DNA of 58,568 bases from Hofstenia miamia (GCA_004352715.1 SCFE01000041.1:1309981-1368548); one strand, 5' to 3'; shown: positions 16,891 through 26,603, numbered from the stretch's first letter. Numbers and translations are program-made. The notes: a model not told the origin generated them from the letters alone.

Positions 16891-17341
16891 TGTCGCTATG
16901 TACGCTTAGCAAATTATATATGTCGCTATGTACACTTCGTAAAATTTATACATGTCGTATGTACCAGTAAGATTTTTTGTTGTTAAAAATATAATGATGA
17001 CATGATAATCACGGCCGCTGTTGTGGTGTACAGACTACTATTTGAAACACTGTTTTAGAAGAAAGATAAATTTTATTGAAAATTGGCAGCCTAAGTATAG
17101 CTCTATAATTACTCAGTGAATAACTCAGCCGGAAGTTGGCAAACTTAGAGTATATTACACAAACATAATTAGAATTTTAATAAATATAGTGACTCAACTC
17201 CTCCAATGTCATACAGCAATTTTTTCATCGTAATTCCCCTCATATTTTTTCATGCCATTATGGACGCCTTGATATGTCGCTATGGACGCTTTTTGAGTAT
17301 TTTGTAGATACATACCGACATATTATAACTACATACCGGTA
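16891..17341 (+). mobile_element. Small non-coding element with iterated 13-mers, copy 1
   Basis: Starts 26 bp after the mariner end. The motif TGTCGCTATGTAC occurs at 16891 and 16921 and, with one base lost, at 16953, i.e. at 30-32-bp intervals. A variant, TGTCGCTATGGAC, is at 17275, and inverted variants (TACATACCGACA, TACATACCGGTA) are at 17309 and 17330. The interior has no coding frame. The motif shares its last ten bases with the reverse complement of the 13-mers bracketing the tyrosine-recombinase element at 18657-21140, and the spacing is the same. I infer a non-autonomous relative mobilised by such a recombinase; its exact ends are uncertain. Confidence 0.55.
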
Positions 17342-17364
17342 GATATACATCAGCTGAAAATAAA

Positions 17365-18368
17365 GTTGTATTGTAATGAAACTGTTGCAAACTCATGAAA
17401 GAGGCATGAAAGAAGTAATTCGAACGGGAACCATAATTCATGATTTATGACCTTAATGTGAAAATTTTAACAAAAATAGAACGATACAAATTTTCATAAA
17501 AGTTTAATCAAATATTTTCTATATTTATACTCAAAAACTTCCTAAATAACTTATGTACTCAACAACGCGCATATATTAGTTACAATAATACAGGTAAAAC
17601 ACATTGAAATTAATATATTTATATTTTTACCACAATGTATTTTTAAATTTCACCTAAAGGTAAGAACTTTATTTAACCTAAAGGCATACATTTGTATAAA
17701 TATAATTTTATATCTTGGAATTTACCGGTATTTAATAATAAATAACAATTCTTTATATATTCTCCTTAAATATATACCGCTTGCTATAACATGTTTTTAC
17801 CCTATATTAGTTTTTATTGTATCCAACGCACAGGTATAGAATAGGGTGCGCGTGGAAAACACAGACAAAATAAACAATAATATAAGGTAAAAAACGATGA
17901 GAAATTCAATAACCTACGTAAAAAGTTTAAAAAATAATAGATATGGACCGATAACTTTGAATAATTATCCAAATTCATAGCACGCGGTATATATTTAAGG
18001 ATAACAGCAAAGAAAACTTGAAATTTATAAAGAAATTATTTATTACTAATTAATTTGATATAAACGATTTTATATTTTATGCGGATCTATACATTTTTAG
18101 TTTAAATCAAGACCTTAAGTTAGGTGAAATTTTCTAATACATTATCGTAAAAAAAGCATATCAATTTCGAATATTCAATGTGGTTTATTCGTACTATTAT
18201 AGCAACTAATATATGCGCTTTGTTGAGAACATAATTCATTGCGGAAGTTGTTGTGAATAAATATAAAGAATATTTGATTAAATTTTTATGGAAATTTAAA
18301 TTGTTCTATTTTCGTTCAAAAATATCACATTACGAACATAAATCATCAATTAGTCCCTGTTCGAATAA
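17365..18368. repeat. ~1 kb imperfect palindrome (foldback repeat), copy 1
   Basis: The left arm runs from about 17365 to 17835 and the right arm from about 17860 to 18368, in inverted orientation at roughly 75-85% identity by eye, with only a short centre near 17850. Anchors: CTCAACAACGCGCATATATT at 17557 matches the reverse complement of the stretch near 18207-18227; CCTTAAATATATACCGCTTG at 17764 matches the reverse complement around 17981-18000; TTTAATCAAATATT near 17503 matches around 18271. No coding capacity is seen. It could be a foldback/long-TIR MITE or an ancient inverted duplication; a transcript across it would form a long hairpin. Confidence 0.8.
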
Positions 18369-18610
18369 TTGAAGTCCACCTTAGATTTCTATCATGCCCC
18401 TTTGATTACAACAATTTGGAGAAAGAGACAACATTTCAGAGCGAGTTTAGCGGGAATTAGAGAACTTAATGAAATCAAAAGGATCAAGATTCAACTTATG
18501 AGTGAGCAGTCGATTGAACAGAAGGAGATCACATGCATGGAATTAGTCCCTATTCGAATGATTGAAGTCCACCTTAGATTTCTATCATGCCCCTTTGATT
18601 ACAACAATTT
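18347..18610 (+). repeat. ~69-bp direct repeat around a 125-bp retrotransposon fragment
   Basis: Bases 18347-18415 and 18541-18609 match with two differences. Between them (18416-18540) lies a fragment of the minus-strand non-LTR family also seen at 23117-23246 and 26651-27290. The repeated unit is the outer end of the palindrome. The pattern is that of an insertion with an unusually long target-site duplication; a recombination between copies is the alternative. Confidence 0.7.
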
Positions 18611-18659
18611 CATTACAGTAAAAATCGGCCGAAATAATAATAATAATAATAATAATTTG

Positions 18660-18921
18660 GTCCGCTCTGTACTATGGAAAATTCAAAATTAGTGTACAGA
18701 GCGGACACTTGAAATAATTTTCCATAGTACAGAGCGGACACCTCTTAATTTCTCTAATAGTTTTAAGCTTAGAAAACCGATTTTTTTATATGTTGCATAG
18801 AAAATGTATTTCTATATTCACAGGAAATATGGTTTAAGTCTGCCTCATTAGGGCTGAGAATGTCACAATTATGATTCAGTCCGCCCTGTACATATTCATA
18901 ATTATTTGGTACGCTGTGTAC
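18660..18921. repeat. Left cluster of five 13-bp motifs with a hairpin
   Basis: Consensus GTACAGAGCGGAC. Copies: 18660-18672 (minus, exact), 18694-18706 (plus, exact), 18727-18739 (plus, exact), 18879-18891 (minus, one mismatch), 18909-18921 (minus, two mismatches). Starts are 33-34 bp apart in the first group and 30 bp in the second. The first and third copies are part of a longer perfect inverted repeat, 24 bp per arm (18660-18683 and 18716-18739), whose loop contains the second copy. Confidence 0.85.
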
Positions 18922-19153
18922 ACATTTTTTCAGAATAAAGGCATAAATCAAATTTAGTTGAATATTTCGATATGATTGGAGGAAATTCTTCTTTCTACTA
19001 ATAGACAACATTAATTGTTGAATAATCCTACATAATTGCTTAATTATTACCCCAGTAATCGTCTCAATTGGAGGCATTCCATTCACTACATGTCATCATA
19101 AATAATCAATATATTTACCAAGTTTGTTGCGTTTCATTCTAGTCTAAAGCCTT

Positions 19154-20713
19154 GTGATGACAGACAAAGGTGTTCTTAGCTCTGATAGCGAGTTGGAAAC
19201 TGCATTAACACAAATTTCATTAGAAGACACTGCTCCTTCTACAACTGGACACAATATTATTATGGAGAAAGCTAAGGTAGGTAGACCATGTAAAAGAAGG
19301 CGTATACAACCTGTAAGACAAATTTGTGTTATTTGTCAAAAAAATGTTTGTATTATGCGTCATCACTTAAGACGATTTCATAAAAACATCATTCAAAAAG
19401 ACAGGGTACTACTTAATGACTTTTATAGAACGCGTTCACTCTATCCCGTATATTTTTGCAGTCTATGCCAAAGACTTTTTTGTAATAATCGGCGACATGC
19501 TTGTCCAAAAACTTATATACGCAAACTGGAAAGAAATTTTCAAGTTGGAGCATTACAAAAAAACTTCCAAAAAGATAAAATTAAGGATAGTTTAGTAACA
19601 AAACTCGTGGACGACTTTATTGAACACTCAAAAAAGAAAGTATGTTCTAGAGGTGCATCAAGAAATTCTTTCAAATATATCATCAGTTCAAAAGTTAAGG
19701 AACTCCTTAAAAAAATCCTCATTGAAACTTTAATGTTTCGAAAAACAGATCGAATTATATCAATTGTACAAGATTTTCAAACAGATAACCGCCTAAAATC
19801 AAGTTCTGTTTTACACACCACTTCACACATCACAAATTTTGTTAATTTCTTAATTATTCACAAAAAGCAAGTTAAATTTGACCAAAATTCTGTCCAAGCA
19901 GCAATTAAAGAAATGCGATCTTCTATATCAAAAAAAGTTGGCAGAGAAAGCCATCTAAGAAAAGCTGTGCTTTATGAAAAGGTGCCCACAACCGAAGTTT
20001 TAGCAAATGTCTTAAGTAAAGTCGAATCAAATCTTAATAACAACCTTGAAATGCCACTAGAATTATTTAAAGCAATGACGTTTTTGCATATTAACGCCCA
20101 TTTAAGTTGCCGTCCTGGGCCAATATTATCATTGAGCTATAAAGATATAATCGAGATTGAGGAACGAGGAAGCATCATTAAGTCAAACCACAAGACAGGA
20201 TATAAATATCCGGTTAATATAAAGCTCAACAAGGATCAAATAAAGTGGTTAAAAAAAATACATAATATAGAAAATAGAGAAATAATATTTGCCAATGCAA
20301 ATGGCAACATTTGTACAACAATGCCTGGTAAGGTTGGTACTGTGATTAAAGAATATTTCCCTGAATATTCCGAGTATAGTTTTTGTGGGACTTCTCTTCG
20401 GAAGCATTGGGAAATGGCAGTTATGCAATCGAGTGATATTCCTGAGTCGGTAAAAAACAGTTTTCTTTGCCAAACTGGGCACAGTAAAGAAACTGGTGAA
20501 AAATCTTATATTGACCATAATAAAACAGTCAATATTGACACACTGTTTGATAAAATGAATGATATTTTAACTGAAAAGGCAAATAGTATACCTGGGCCCT
20601 CAAAATCTGTGCCTAAAAAACAAGTTAGTAAAGAAAAGCCTTCGCAAAAACGAAATGCTAAAAGGAAAACGAAACATCCCAATTATTGTGAAAACTCTGA
20701 CAGTGATTTTTAG
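19154..20713 (+). CDS. Zinc-finger tyrosine recombinase of a Crypton-like element
   Basis: 519 residues, one uninterrupted exon. Residues 58-76 form a C2H2-like finger (C58, C61, H71, H76) and residues 102-117 a second Cys/His cluster (C102, C105, H115, C117). A basic stretch GRPCKRRR (43-50) precedes them, suited to DNA binding or nuclear import. The C-terminal half shows the tyrosine-recombinase layout: R320 in SCRPGPILSL, K347 in NHKTG, R416 in GTSLRKHW, H443 in TGHSKETG and the presumed nucleophile Y452 in SYID. H443 to Y452 is nine residues, the spacing of lambda-integrase-type enzymes. The position three before R416, often His or Lys, is Thr413. The tail (480-519) is basic with an acidic end. 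The enzyme would cut and join DNA through a 3'-phosphotyrosine without RNA or DDE chemistry. A domesticated host gene is less likely given the flanking repeats. The second ATG codon of the frame (19157) is also a possible start. Confidence 0.85.
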   Translation: MMTDKGVLSSDSELETALTQISLEDTAPSTTGHNIIMEKAKVGRPCKRRRIQPVRQICVICQKNVCIMRHHLRRFHKNIIQKDRVLLNDFYRTRSLYPVYFCSLCQRLFCNNRRHACPKTYIRKLERNFQVGALQKNFQKDKIKDSLVTKLVDDFIEHSKKKVCSRGASRNSFKYIISSKVKELLKKILIETLMFRKTDRIISIVQDFQTDNRLKSSSVLHTTSHITNFVNFLIIHKKQVKFDQNSVQAAIKEMRSSISKKVGRESHLRKAVLYEKVPTTEVLANVLSKVESNLNNNLEMPLELFKAMTFLHINAHLSCRPGPILSLSYKDIIEIEERGSIIKSNHKTGYKYPVNIKLNKDQIKWLKKIHNIENREIIFANANGNICTTMPGKVGTVIKEYFPEYSEYSFCGTSLRKHWEMAVMQSSDIPESVKNSFLCQTGHSKETGEKSYIDHNKTVNIDTLFDKMNDILTEKANSIPGPSKSVPKKQVSKEKPSQKRNAKRKTKHPNYCENSDSDF

Positions 20714-21007
20714 AAAACTGTTATCATTGCTTTCAAAAAAACTTTTGCATTTATATATGTTAAATTTGTATTTGTTGCGTTGCATATTTACACAATTATA
20801 TTTGGAAATATAGTCAATTAAGCATATATGTTATGGTAAAAATTATTAATATAAGTGAAATCCAAGTAAATATATTATGTATACAACAGATTTAATCACG
20901 AAAAATTGACTTGAAAAACTTCAAAATAGCATTGAGCAATCAATCACAGTAAAGGGAACAGATATTGAAAATTAAATTTCATCTTAAAAAAATATTTAAA
21001 AAAACAT

Positions 21008-21140
21008 GTACAAAGTGGACATAATTATTACAACATGTGTACATAGCGGACAAAATTATAACAAGGTACAGAGCGGACAAAATAATTACACAAAATTGTA
21101 CATAGCGGACAGTATAATTACAAAAGTGTACAGGGCGGAC
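21008..21140 (+). repeat. Right cluster of five 13-bp motifs
   Basis: All five are in the plus orientation: 21008-21020 (two mismatches to GTACAGAGCGGAC), 21039-21051 (one), 21066-21078 (exact), 21098-21110 (one), 21128-21140 (one). Start-to-start distances are 31, 27, 32 and 30 bp, close to three helical turns, so the sites would face the same side of the DNA. The last copy abuts the (TAA)n tract and defines the right end of the element. Confidence 0.9.
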
Positions 21141-21162
21141 ATAATAATAATAATAATAATAA

Positions 21163-21447
21163 TGGAAGAATGGAGGCGCTGAAGGCATACACAACAAAAA
21201 AATAAAAACAAGTCAAGTTTTACGGCAGCGAGGACAGTCACAGGAGATGAAATTGGAGCAAATGGAAGAGTAGGCGAAGTTGGAGAAGGGCTCAGCAAAG
21301 AGGAAAGCCATCAAGGATTTTTTGAAGCTCGGTGGCGGGGAAAAGAAATCAATCGCTGTTGGAGGGTTGAGAGTCAAGATGTAATTAGCTTCGTACGACG
21401 AATTGAGAAGGTGACAACATCATCAGAGCGAGTGCAGCAGGAATTAG
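21163..21447 (-). mobile_element. 3' end of a minus-strand non-LTR retrotransposon
   Basis: Read on the minus strand this matches the end of the fragment at 22834-23246, including the frame GLISFPRH and the terminal GCCTTCAGC sequence next to a (TTA)n tail. It runs into the 1000-N gap. Coding remnants are broken. This is the 3' end of the same family as the RT fragment at 26651-27290. Confidence 0.7.
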
Positions 21448-22447
21448 NNNNNNNNNNNNNNNNNNNNNNNNNNNNNNNNNNNNNNNNNNNNNNNNNNNNN
21501 NNNNNNNNNNNNNNNNNNNNNNNNNNNNNNNNNNNNNNNNNNNNNNNNNNNNNNNNNNNNNNNNNNNNNNNNNNNNNNNNNNNNNNNNNNNNNNNNNNNN
21601 NNNNNNNNNNNNNNNNNNNNNNNNNNNNNNNNNNNNNNNNNNNNNNNNNNNNNNNNNNNNNNNNNNNNNNNNNNNNNNNNNNNNNNNNNNNNNNNNNNNN
21701 NNNNNNNNNNNNNNNNNNNNNNNNNNNNNNNNNNNNNNNNNNNNNNNNNNNNNNNNNNNNNNNNNNNNNNNNNNNNNNNNNNNNNNNNNNNNNNNNNNNN
21801 NNNNNNNNNNNNNNNNNNNNNNNNNNNNNNNNNNNNNNNNNNNNNNNNNNNNNNNNNNNNNNNNNNNNNNNNNNNNNNNNNNNNNNNNNNNNNNNNNNNN
21901 NNNNNNNNNNNNNNNNNNNNNNNNNNNNNNNNNNNNNNNNNNNNNNNNNNNNNNNNNNNNNNNNNNNNNNNNNNNNNNNNNNNNNNNNNNNNNNNNNNNN
22001 NNNNNNNNNNNNNNNNNNNNNNNNNNNNNNNNNNNNNNNNNNNNNNNNNNNNNNNNNNNNNNNNNNNNNNNNNNNNNNNNNNNNNNNNNNNNNNNNNNNN
22101 NNNNNNNNNNNNNNNNNNNNNNNNNNNNNNNNNNNNNNNNNNNNNNNNNNNNNNNNNNNNNNNNNNNNNNNNNNNNNNNNNNNNNNNNNNNNNNNNNNNN
22201 NNNNNNNNNNNNNNNNNNNNNNNNNNNNNNNNNNNNNNNNNNNNNNNNNNNNNNNNNNNNNNNNNNNNNNNNNNNNNNNNNNNNNNNNNNNNNNNNNNNN
22301 NNNNNNNNNNNNNNNNNNNNNNNNNNNNNNNNNNNNNNNNNNNNNNNNNNNNNNNNNNNNNNNNNNNNNNNNNNNNNNNNNNNNNNNNNNNNNNNNNNNN
22401 NNNNNNNNNNNNNNNNNNNNNNNNNNNNNNNNNNNNNNNNNNNNNNN
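21448..22447. other. Assembly gap, 1000 N
   Basis: The run is exactly 1000 N, so its length is probably nominal. It hides the upstream part of the R4/Dong-like copy that emerges at 22448 and the inner part of the minus-strand fragment to its left. Long frames spanning the N run are artefacts. Confidence 0.95.
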
Positions 22448-22811
22448 TAGTGGTAGACAAAGCGAAAAAATTAGGAACAGTGATAGACATAGCAGTACCA
22501 AAGGACAGAAATGTAGAAAGCAAAGAGAAAGAAGATAGAAAGTACAGAGAGTTAGCAGAGGAAATAGAAAGGCTGTGGAAGTTAAAGAAAGTTGAAGTAG
22601 TCCCGGTAATTGTAGGAGCACTAGGAGCAGTGAGTAAGAAGCATAAGAGATACTTGGAGGAGTTGGGAGTACCAAAGTGGGGAGGAGCAGTTGCACAGAA
22701 GGCAGCATTGTTAGGAACAGCTAGAGTTCTGAGGAAAGCTCTCAGACTCCCTGGGAACTGGTGAGTTCCCCGAGCTGAGAGGGATACCAGCATGAAGCTG
22801 TGAGAAGCAAG
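22448..22811 (+). mobile_element. R4/Dong-like retrotransposon 3' end, copy 2
   Basis: Plus-strand frame to 22764 carrying VVDKAKK, the D of VIDIAVPKD, then the same C-terminus as the copy at 14574-15104 (LLGTARVLRKALRLPGNW). About 95% identical to that copy by eye, with a 3-base deletion among others. The RPD half of the endonuclease motif lies in the gap. A (TAA)n tract (22812-22833) follows, and beyond it the minus-strand family begins, reproducing the tail-to-tail junction at 15105. Confidence 0.8.
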
Positions 22812-22833
22812 GAATAATAATAATAATAATAAT

Positions 22834-23246
22834 GACTTTATTTAGCCGCTGAAGGCATACACTACAAAAAAATAAAAACAAGTCAAGTTTTACGGCAGTG
22901 ACGACAGTCGCAGGAGATGAAATAGGAGCAAATGGAAGAGTAGGCGAAGTAGAAGAAGGGCATATAAAGAGGAAAGACACCAAAGATTTCTTGAAGCTCG
23001 GTGGCGGGGAAAAGAAATCAATCCCTGTTGGATGGTTGAGAGTCAAGATGTATTAGCAGCAGTACAAGCACGATTGAAACACGAGTGAAGGGTGCGATGT
23101 TTAATGGGCCGACGAATGGAGAAAGAGACAACATCATCAGAGCGAGTTTAGCGGGAATTAGAGAACTTAATGAAATCAAAAGGATCAAGATTCAACTTAT
23201 GAGTGAGTAGTCGATTGAACAGAAGGAGATCACAGGCATGGAAATA
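22834..23246 (-). mobile_element. 3' end of a minus-strand non-LTR retrotransposon, longer copy
   Basis: Minus-strand fragment whose upstream end (23117-23246) reads as the C-terminal RT segment RLDPFDFIKFSNSR and whose downstream end finishes in GCTAAATAAAGT at the TAA tract. It overlaps in sequence with 21163-21447 and, at its upstream end, with 26651-26760, so the three can be chained into one 3' region. A single N (23247) marks the join to the next block. Compared with copy 1 of the segmental duplication, this ~490-bp piece (22876-23365) is extra here or was deleted there. Confidence 0.75.
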
Positions 23247-23765
23247 NAAGAGTGTTGTATGCATTAAGTATTACGTATAGAGTTATATTTTTTCACACTT
23301 ATATTGAGCATGTATATGGGACTCAACATAGGGATTCTTATAATTGAAGCATGTAGTAGTTAGGTTTGTACCTTTGTCTATGTAGTGTCGATTAACTGAT
23401 TCTTCATACATGTATAATCAAAAGTAGGGTAATTTCACTTGATTTGCACCTAGTAGTATTTAGTTCATATTAACAGTTCTGAAGAAATTGATGTGGCAAT
23501 TTTCTCAATTAGCGGGTTCTTCAATTATGTTTTATTCAACATTTAGTGACATATCTCGTTTTGACATTTATATCTGTTGGCTGTTGTAATTAACATTTTC
23601 TTCAAAGAGATGCAATAGCCTAATGGAGATTGATTTAATTCAGACATGTTTTACAGAGCCAGCCAAAGCCTTAAATAATATTGGCAATCGACATATGTTC
23701 AAGAGGTCTTGAATAAAATTTTTATGTACAAAACGCCATCAATAATTTATTAAGAGCGCTATCTA

Positions 23766-25099
23766 CAGGGTGATCCAAAAAACGGTGGGATGGCTAAATC
23801 CATGATTACGTGATGTCTATTTATAGTGACGACTTTGTTTGGCATTGAAATGACTAATCGAAAATAAGGTCGTGATGCCTTGATGATGTGTCTATGTAAG
23901 TTCTATTTATAGTGAGAAGTTGTCACTGACAACTTTGTTGGTTTATTGGAAGTCGCATGATTGAAATTCATATTCAATTGTGAAGTGATTTAACATGCCT
24001 CAACTCACAGACTTACAACACAATTTCATCTGCACTGTCAGGTAAGAAGATGGAAAGAAGTGGCGTTACAAACAATTCAAAGACGAATTTCCGAAGTTTA
24101 TGACAAACATCAGTGAAAGACAGTTTGAGAGAGTGGTTACCAATATTTATCAACAAGGCATCACCGTTCGCGCTGCAGGTTCAGGAAAATCACGAATTTC
24201 AAGCGACGTTTCTAATGTGANNNNNNNNNNNNNNNNNNNNNNNNNNNNNNNNNNNNNNNNNNNNNNNNNNNNNNNNNNCACGAATTTCAAGCGACGTTTC
24301 TAATGTGATAGTGGCAGGACTGCATTCTTCAAATGGGAAACGTGATGAATACTTGAGTCAACGAGAGGTGGCTGTCAGAGTTAGAGTACGGGGTGGCAAA
24401 ACGGCGTAAAATCCACTGCTACAGACGTGTTCGTTGTGCAGGTACTGACACCAACATACAGGGAGAAAAGACTGGTCCCTTCTCGTGCGCTTTACAATTG
24501 CTACCGACTTTGGTGTTGATAAATGGAAGCAAGCTTGGTCTAGTGACGAAGCTACATTGTCTATCGCAGCCAGTGAACTGACAGAAATGCTTTACCTATG
24601 GGTGTGGAACTGAAGCGCCTTATTTCTGAAGAAGAACTGGTGTTTGAGCATGACTATCAAGTTCCGAAAGTGCTTGTGTACGCTGCTGTTTTATGGTATG
24701 ACTGCTCAGAAATTTCTCGACACTACTTGTCCTGATTGGATCAGAAATAATGAGTGGCCGGTTAAGGCTCCAGACTTGAACCCCATGGATTACGACGTTT
24801 GGGGATGCTTAGCAACAGCCATTGCTCAAAGAAGAGATAAAATAGCCACCCTTAATGATCTGAAGACAGTTATCTTGGATGTATGGAACACTATCGACTT
24901 GCAAACTGTCCGCCATATCTGGCCAAGTTGGGGAAAGCGCTTACAAGCGTCGATTTCTGCAGAAGGAGGACATTTTGTGCATGTTCTATAAAAAATTGTT
25001 TGAAAATAGTGTGTATAATACAATAAAGCGTCAATAGATTCTTTACTTTTTGAAATCGATAAGCTTTGGGAAATTCCCAGCATTTTTTGAATCACCCTG
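23766..25099 (+). mobile_element. Tc1/mariner-superfamily DNA transposon, dead copy 2
   Basis: Same terminal inverted repeats and TA flanks as copy 1. The transposase frame is additionally stopped by a C-to-T change at about 24043 (CAA to TAA) and contains a 58-N gap (24221-24278) with ~30 bp repeated on both sides, an assembly artefact. The C-terminal PDLNPMDYDVWG block is intact and the segment with the second catalytic Asp is missing exactly as in copy 1. Confidence 0.9.
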
Positions 25100-25124
25100 T
25101 ATAAGTATATATATAATTATACAA

Positions 25125-25576
25125 TGTCGCTATGTACGCTTAGCAAATTATATATGTCGCTATGTACACTTCGTAAAATTTATACATGTCGCTATGTACC
25201 AGTAAGATTTTTTGTTGTTAAAAATATAATGATGACATGATAATCACGGCCGCTGTTGTGGTGTACAGACTACTATTTGAAACACTGTTTTAGAAGAAAG
25301 ATAAATTTTATTGAAAATTGGCAGCCTAAGTATAGCTCTATAATTACTCAGTGAATAACTCAGCCGGAAGTTGGCAAACTTAGAGTATATTACACAAACA
25401 TAATTAGAATTTTAATAAATATAGTGACTCAACTCCTCCAATGTCATACAGCAATTTTTTCATCGTAATTCCCCTCATATTTTTTCATGCCATTATGGAC
25501 GCCTTGATATGTCGCTATGGACGCTTTTTGAGTATTTTGTAGATACATACCGACATATTATAACTACATACCGGTA
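25125..25576 (+). mobile_element. Small non-coding element with iterated 13-mers, copy 2
   Basis: Duplicate of 16891-17341. Here all three left motifs TGTCGCTATGTAC are complete, so the deletion in copy 1's third motif happened after the duplication. Interior identical or nearly so, without coding frames. Confidence 0.55.
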
Positions 25577-25599
25577 GATATACATCAGCTGAAAATAAA

Positions 25600-26603
25600 G
25601 TTGTATTGTAATGAAACTGTTGCAAACTCATGAAAGAGGCATGAAAGAAGTAATTCGAACGGGAACCATAATTCATGATTTATGACCTTAATGTGAAAAT
25701 TTTAACAAAAATAGAACGATACAAATTTTCATAAAAGTTTAATCAAATATTTTCTATATTTATACTCAAAAACTTCCTAAATAACTTATGTACTCAACAA
25801 CGCGCATATATTAGTTACAATAATACAGGTAAAACACATTGAAATTAATATATTTATATTTTTACCACAATGTATTTTTAAATTTCACCTAAAGGTAAGA
25901 ACTTTATTTAACCTAAAGGCATACATTTGTATAAATATAATTTTATATCTTGGAATTTACCGGTATTTAATAATAAATAACAATTCTTTATATATTCTCC
26001 TTAAATATATACCGCTTGCTATAACATGTTTTTACCCTATATTAGTTTTTATTGTATCCAACGCACAGGTATAGAATAGGGTGCGCGTGGAAAACACAGA
26101 CAAAATAAACAATAATATAAGGTAAAAAACGATGAGAAATTCAATAACCTACGTAAAAAGTTTAAAAAATAATAGATATGGACCGATAACTTTGAATAAT
26201 TATCCAAATTCATAGCACGCGGTATATATTTAAGGATAACAGCAAAGAAAACTTGAAATTTATAAAGAAATTATTTATTACTAATTAATTTGATATAAAC
26301 GATTTTATATTTTATGCGGATCTATACATTTTTAGTTTAAATCAAGACCTTAAGTTAGGTGAAAGTTTCTAATACATTATCGTAAAAAAAGCATATCAAT
26401 TTCGAATATTCAATGTGGTTTATTCGTACTATTATAGCAACTAATATATGCGCTTTGTTGAGAATATAATTCATTGCGGAAGTTGTTGTGAATAAATATA
26501 AAGAATATTTGATTAAATTTTTATGGAAATTTAAATTGTTCTATTTTCGTTCAAAAATATCACATTACGAACATAAATCATCAATTAGTCCCTGTTCGAA
26601 TGA
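25600..26603. repeat. ~1 kb imperfect palindrome, copy 2
   Basis: Duplicate of the foldback repeat at 17365-18368, offset by 8235 bp, with only a few substitutions between the copies. The arms differ from one another far more than the two copies do, so the palindrome is older than the segmental duplication. Confidence 0.8.

Larger units (their letters stand above)
15169..18415 (+). repeat. Segmental duplication, copy 1 (mate 23369-26653)
   Basis: This block and 23369-26653 match nearly base for base: the same flanking sequence, mariner element, 13-mer element and palindrome in the same order and orientation. Differences seen are scattered substitutions, a ~35-bp tandem duplication at 15416-15450 found only here, one C missing from the third 13-mer here, a 2-base difference in the mariner body, and an N gap in copy 2. 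The mobile elements share the same internal damage, so the block was copied as a unit after its parts had inserted. Confidence 0.9.
18657..21140 (+). mobile_element. Tyrosine-recombinase (Crypton-like) DNA element, apparently complete
   Basis: The element lies between (AAT)n tracts at 18633-18656 and 21141-21162. It starts near GTCCGCTCTGTAC and ends GTACAGGGCGGAC, so its outermost 13 bp form inverted repeats with one mismatch. Ten copies of this 13-mer are clustered at the two ends and one intact recombinase gene lies between. Known Cryptons carry a single tyrosine-recombinase gene and are described as lacking long terminal inverted repeats. Short inverted ends plus iterated subterminal motifs are therefore unusual. 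The intact frame suggests recent activity. The name Crypton-like is based on the enzyme type, size and gene content, not on a database search. Confidence 0.75.

Noticed and set aside
21374-22793. Open frames of 375-449 residues crossing the 1000-N gap
   Set aside because: They are open only because N codons are not stops; the real sequence in them is the shadow of retrotransposon ends.
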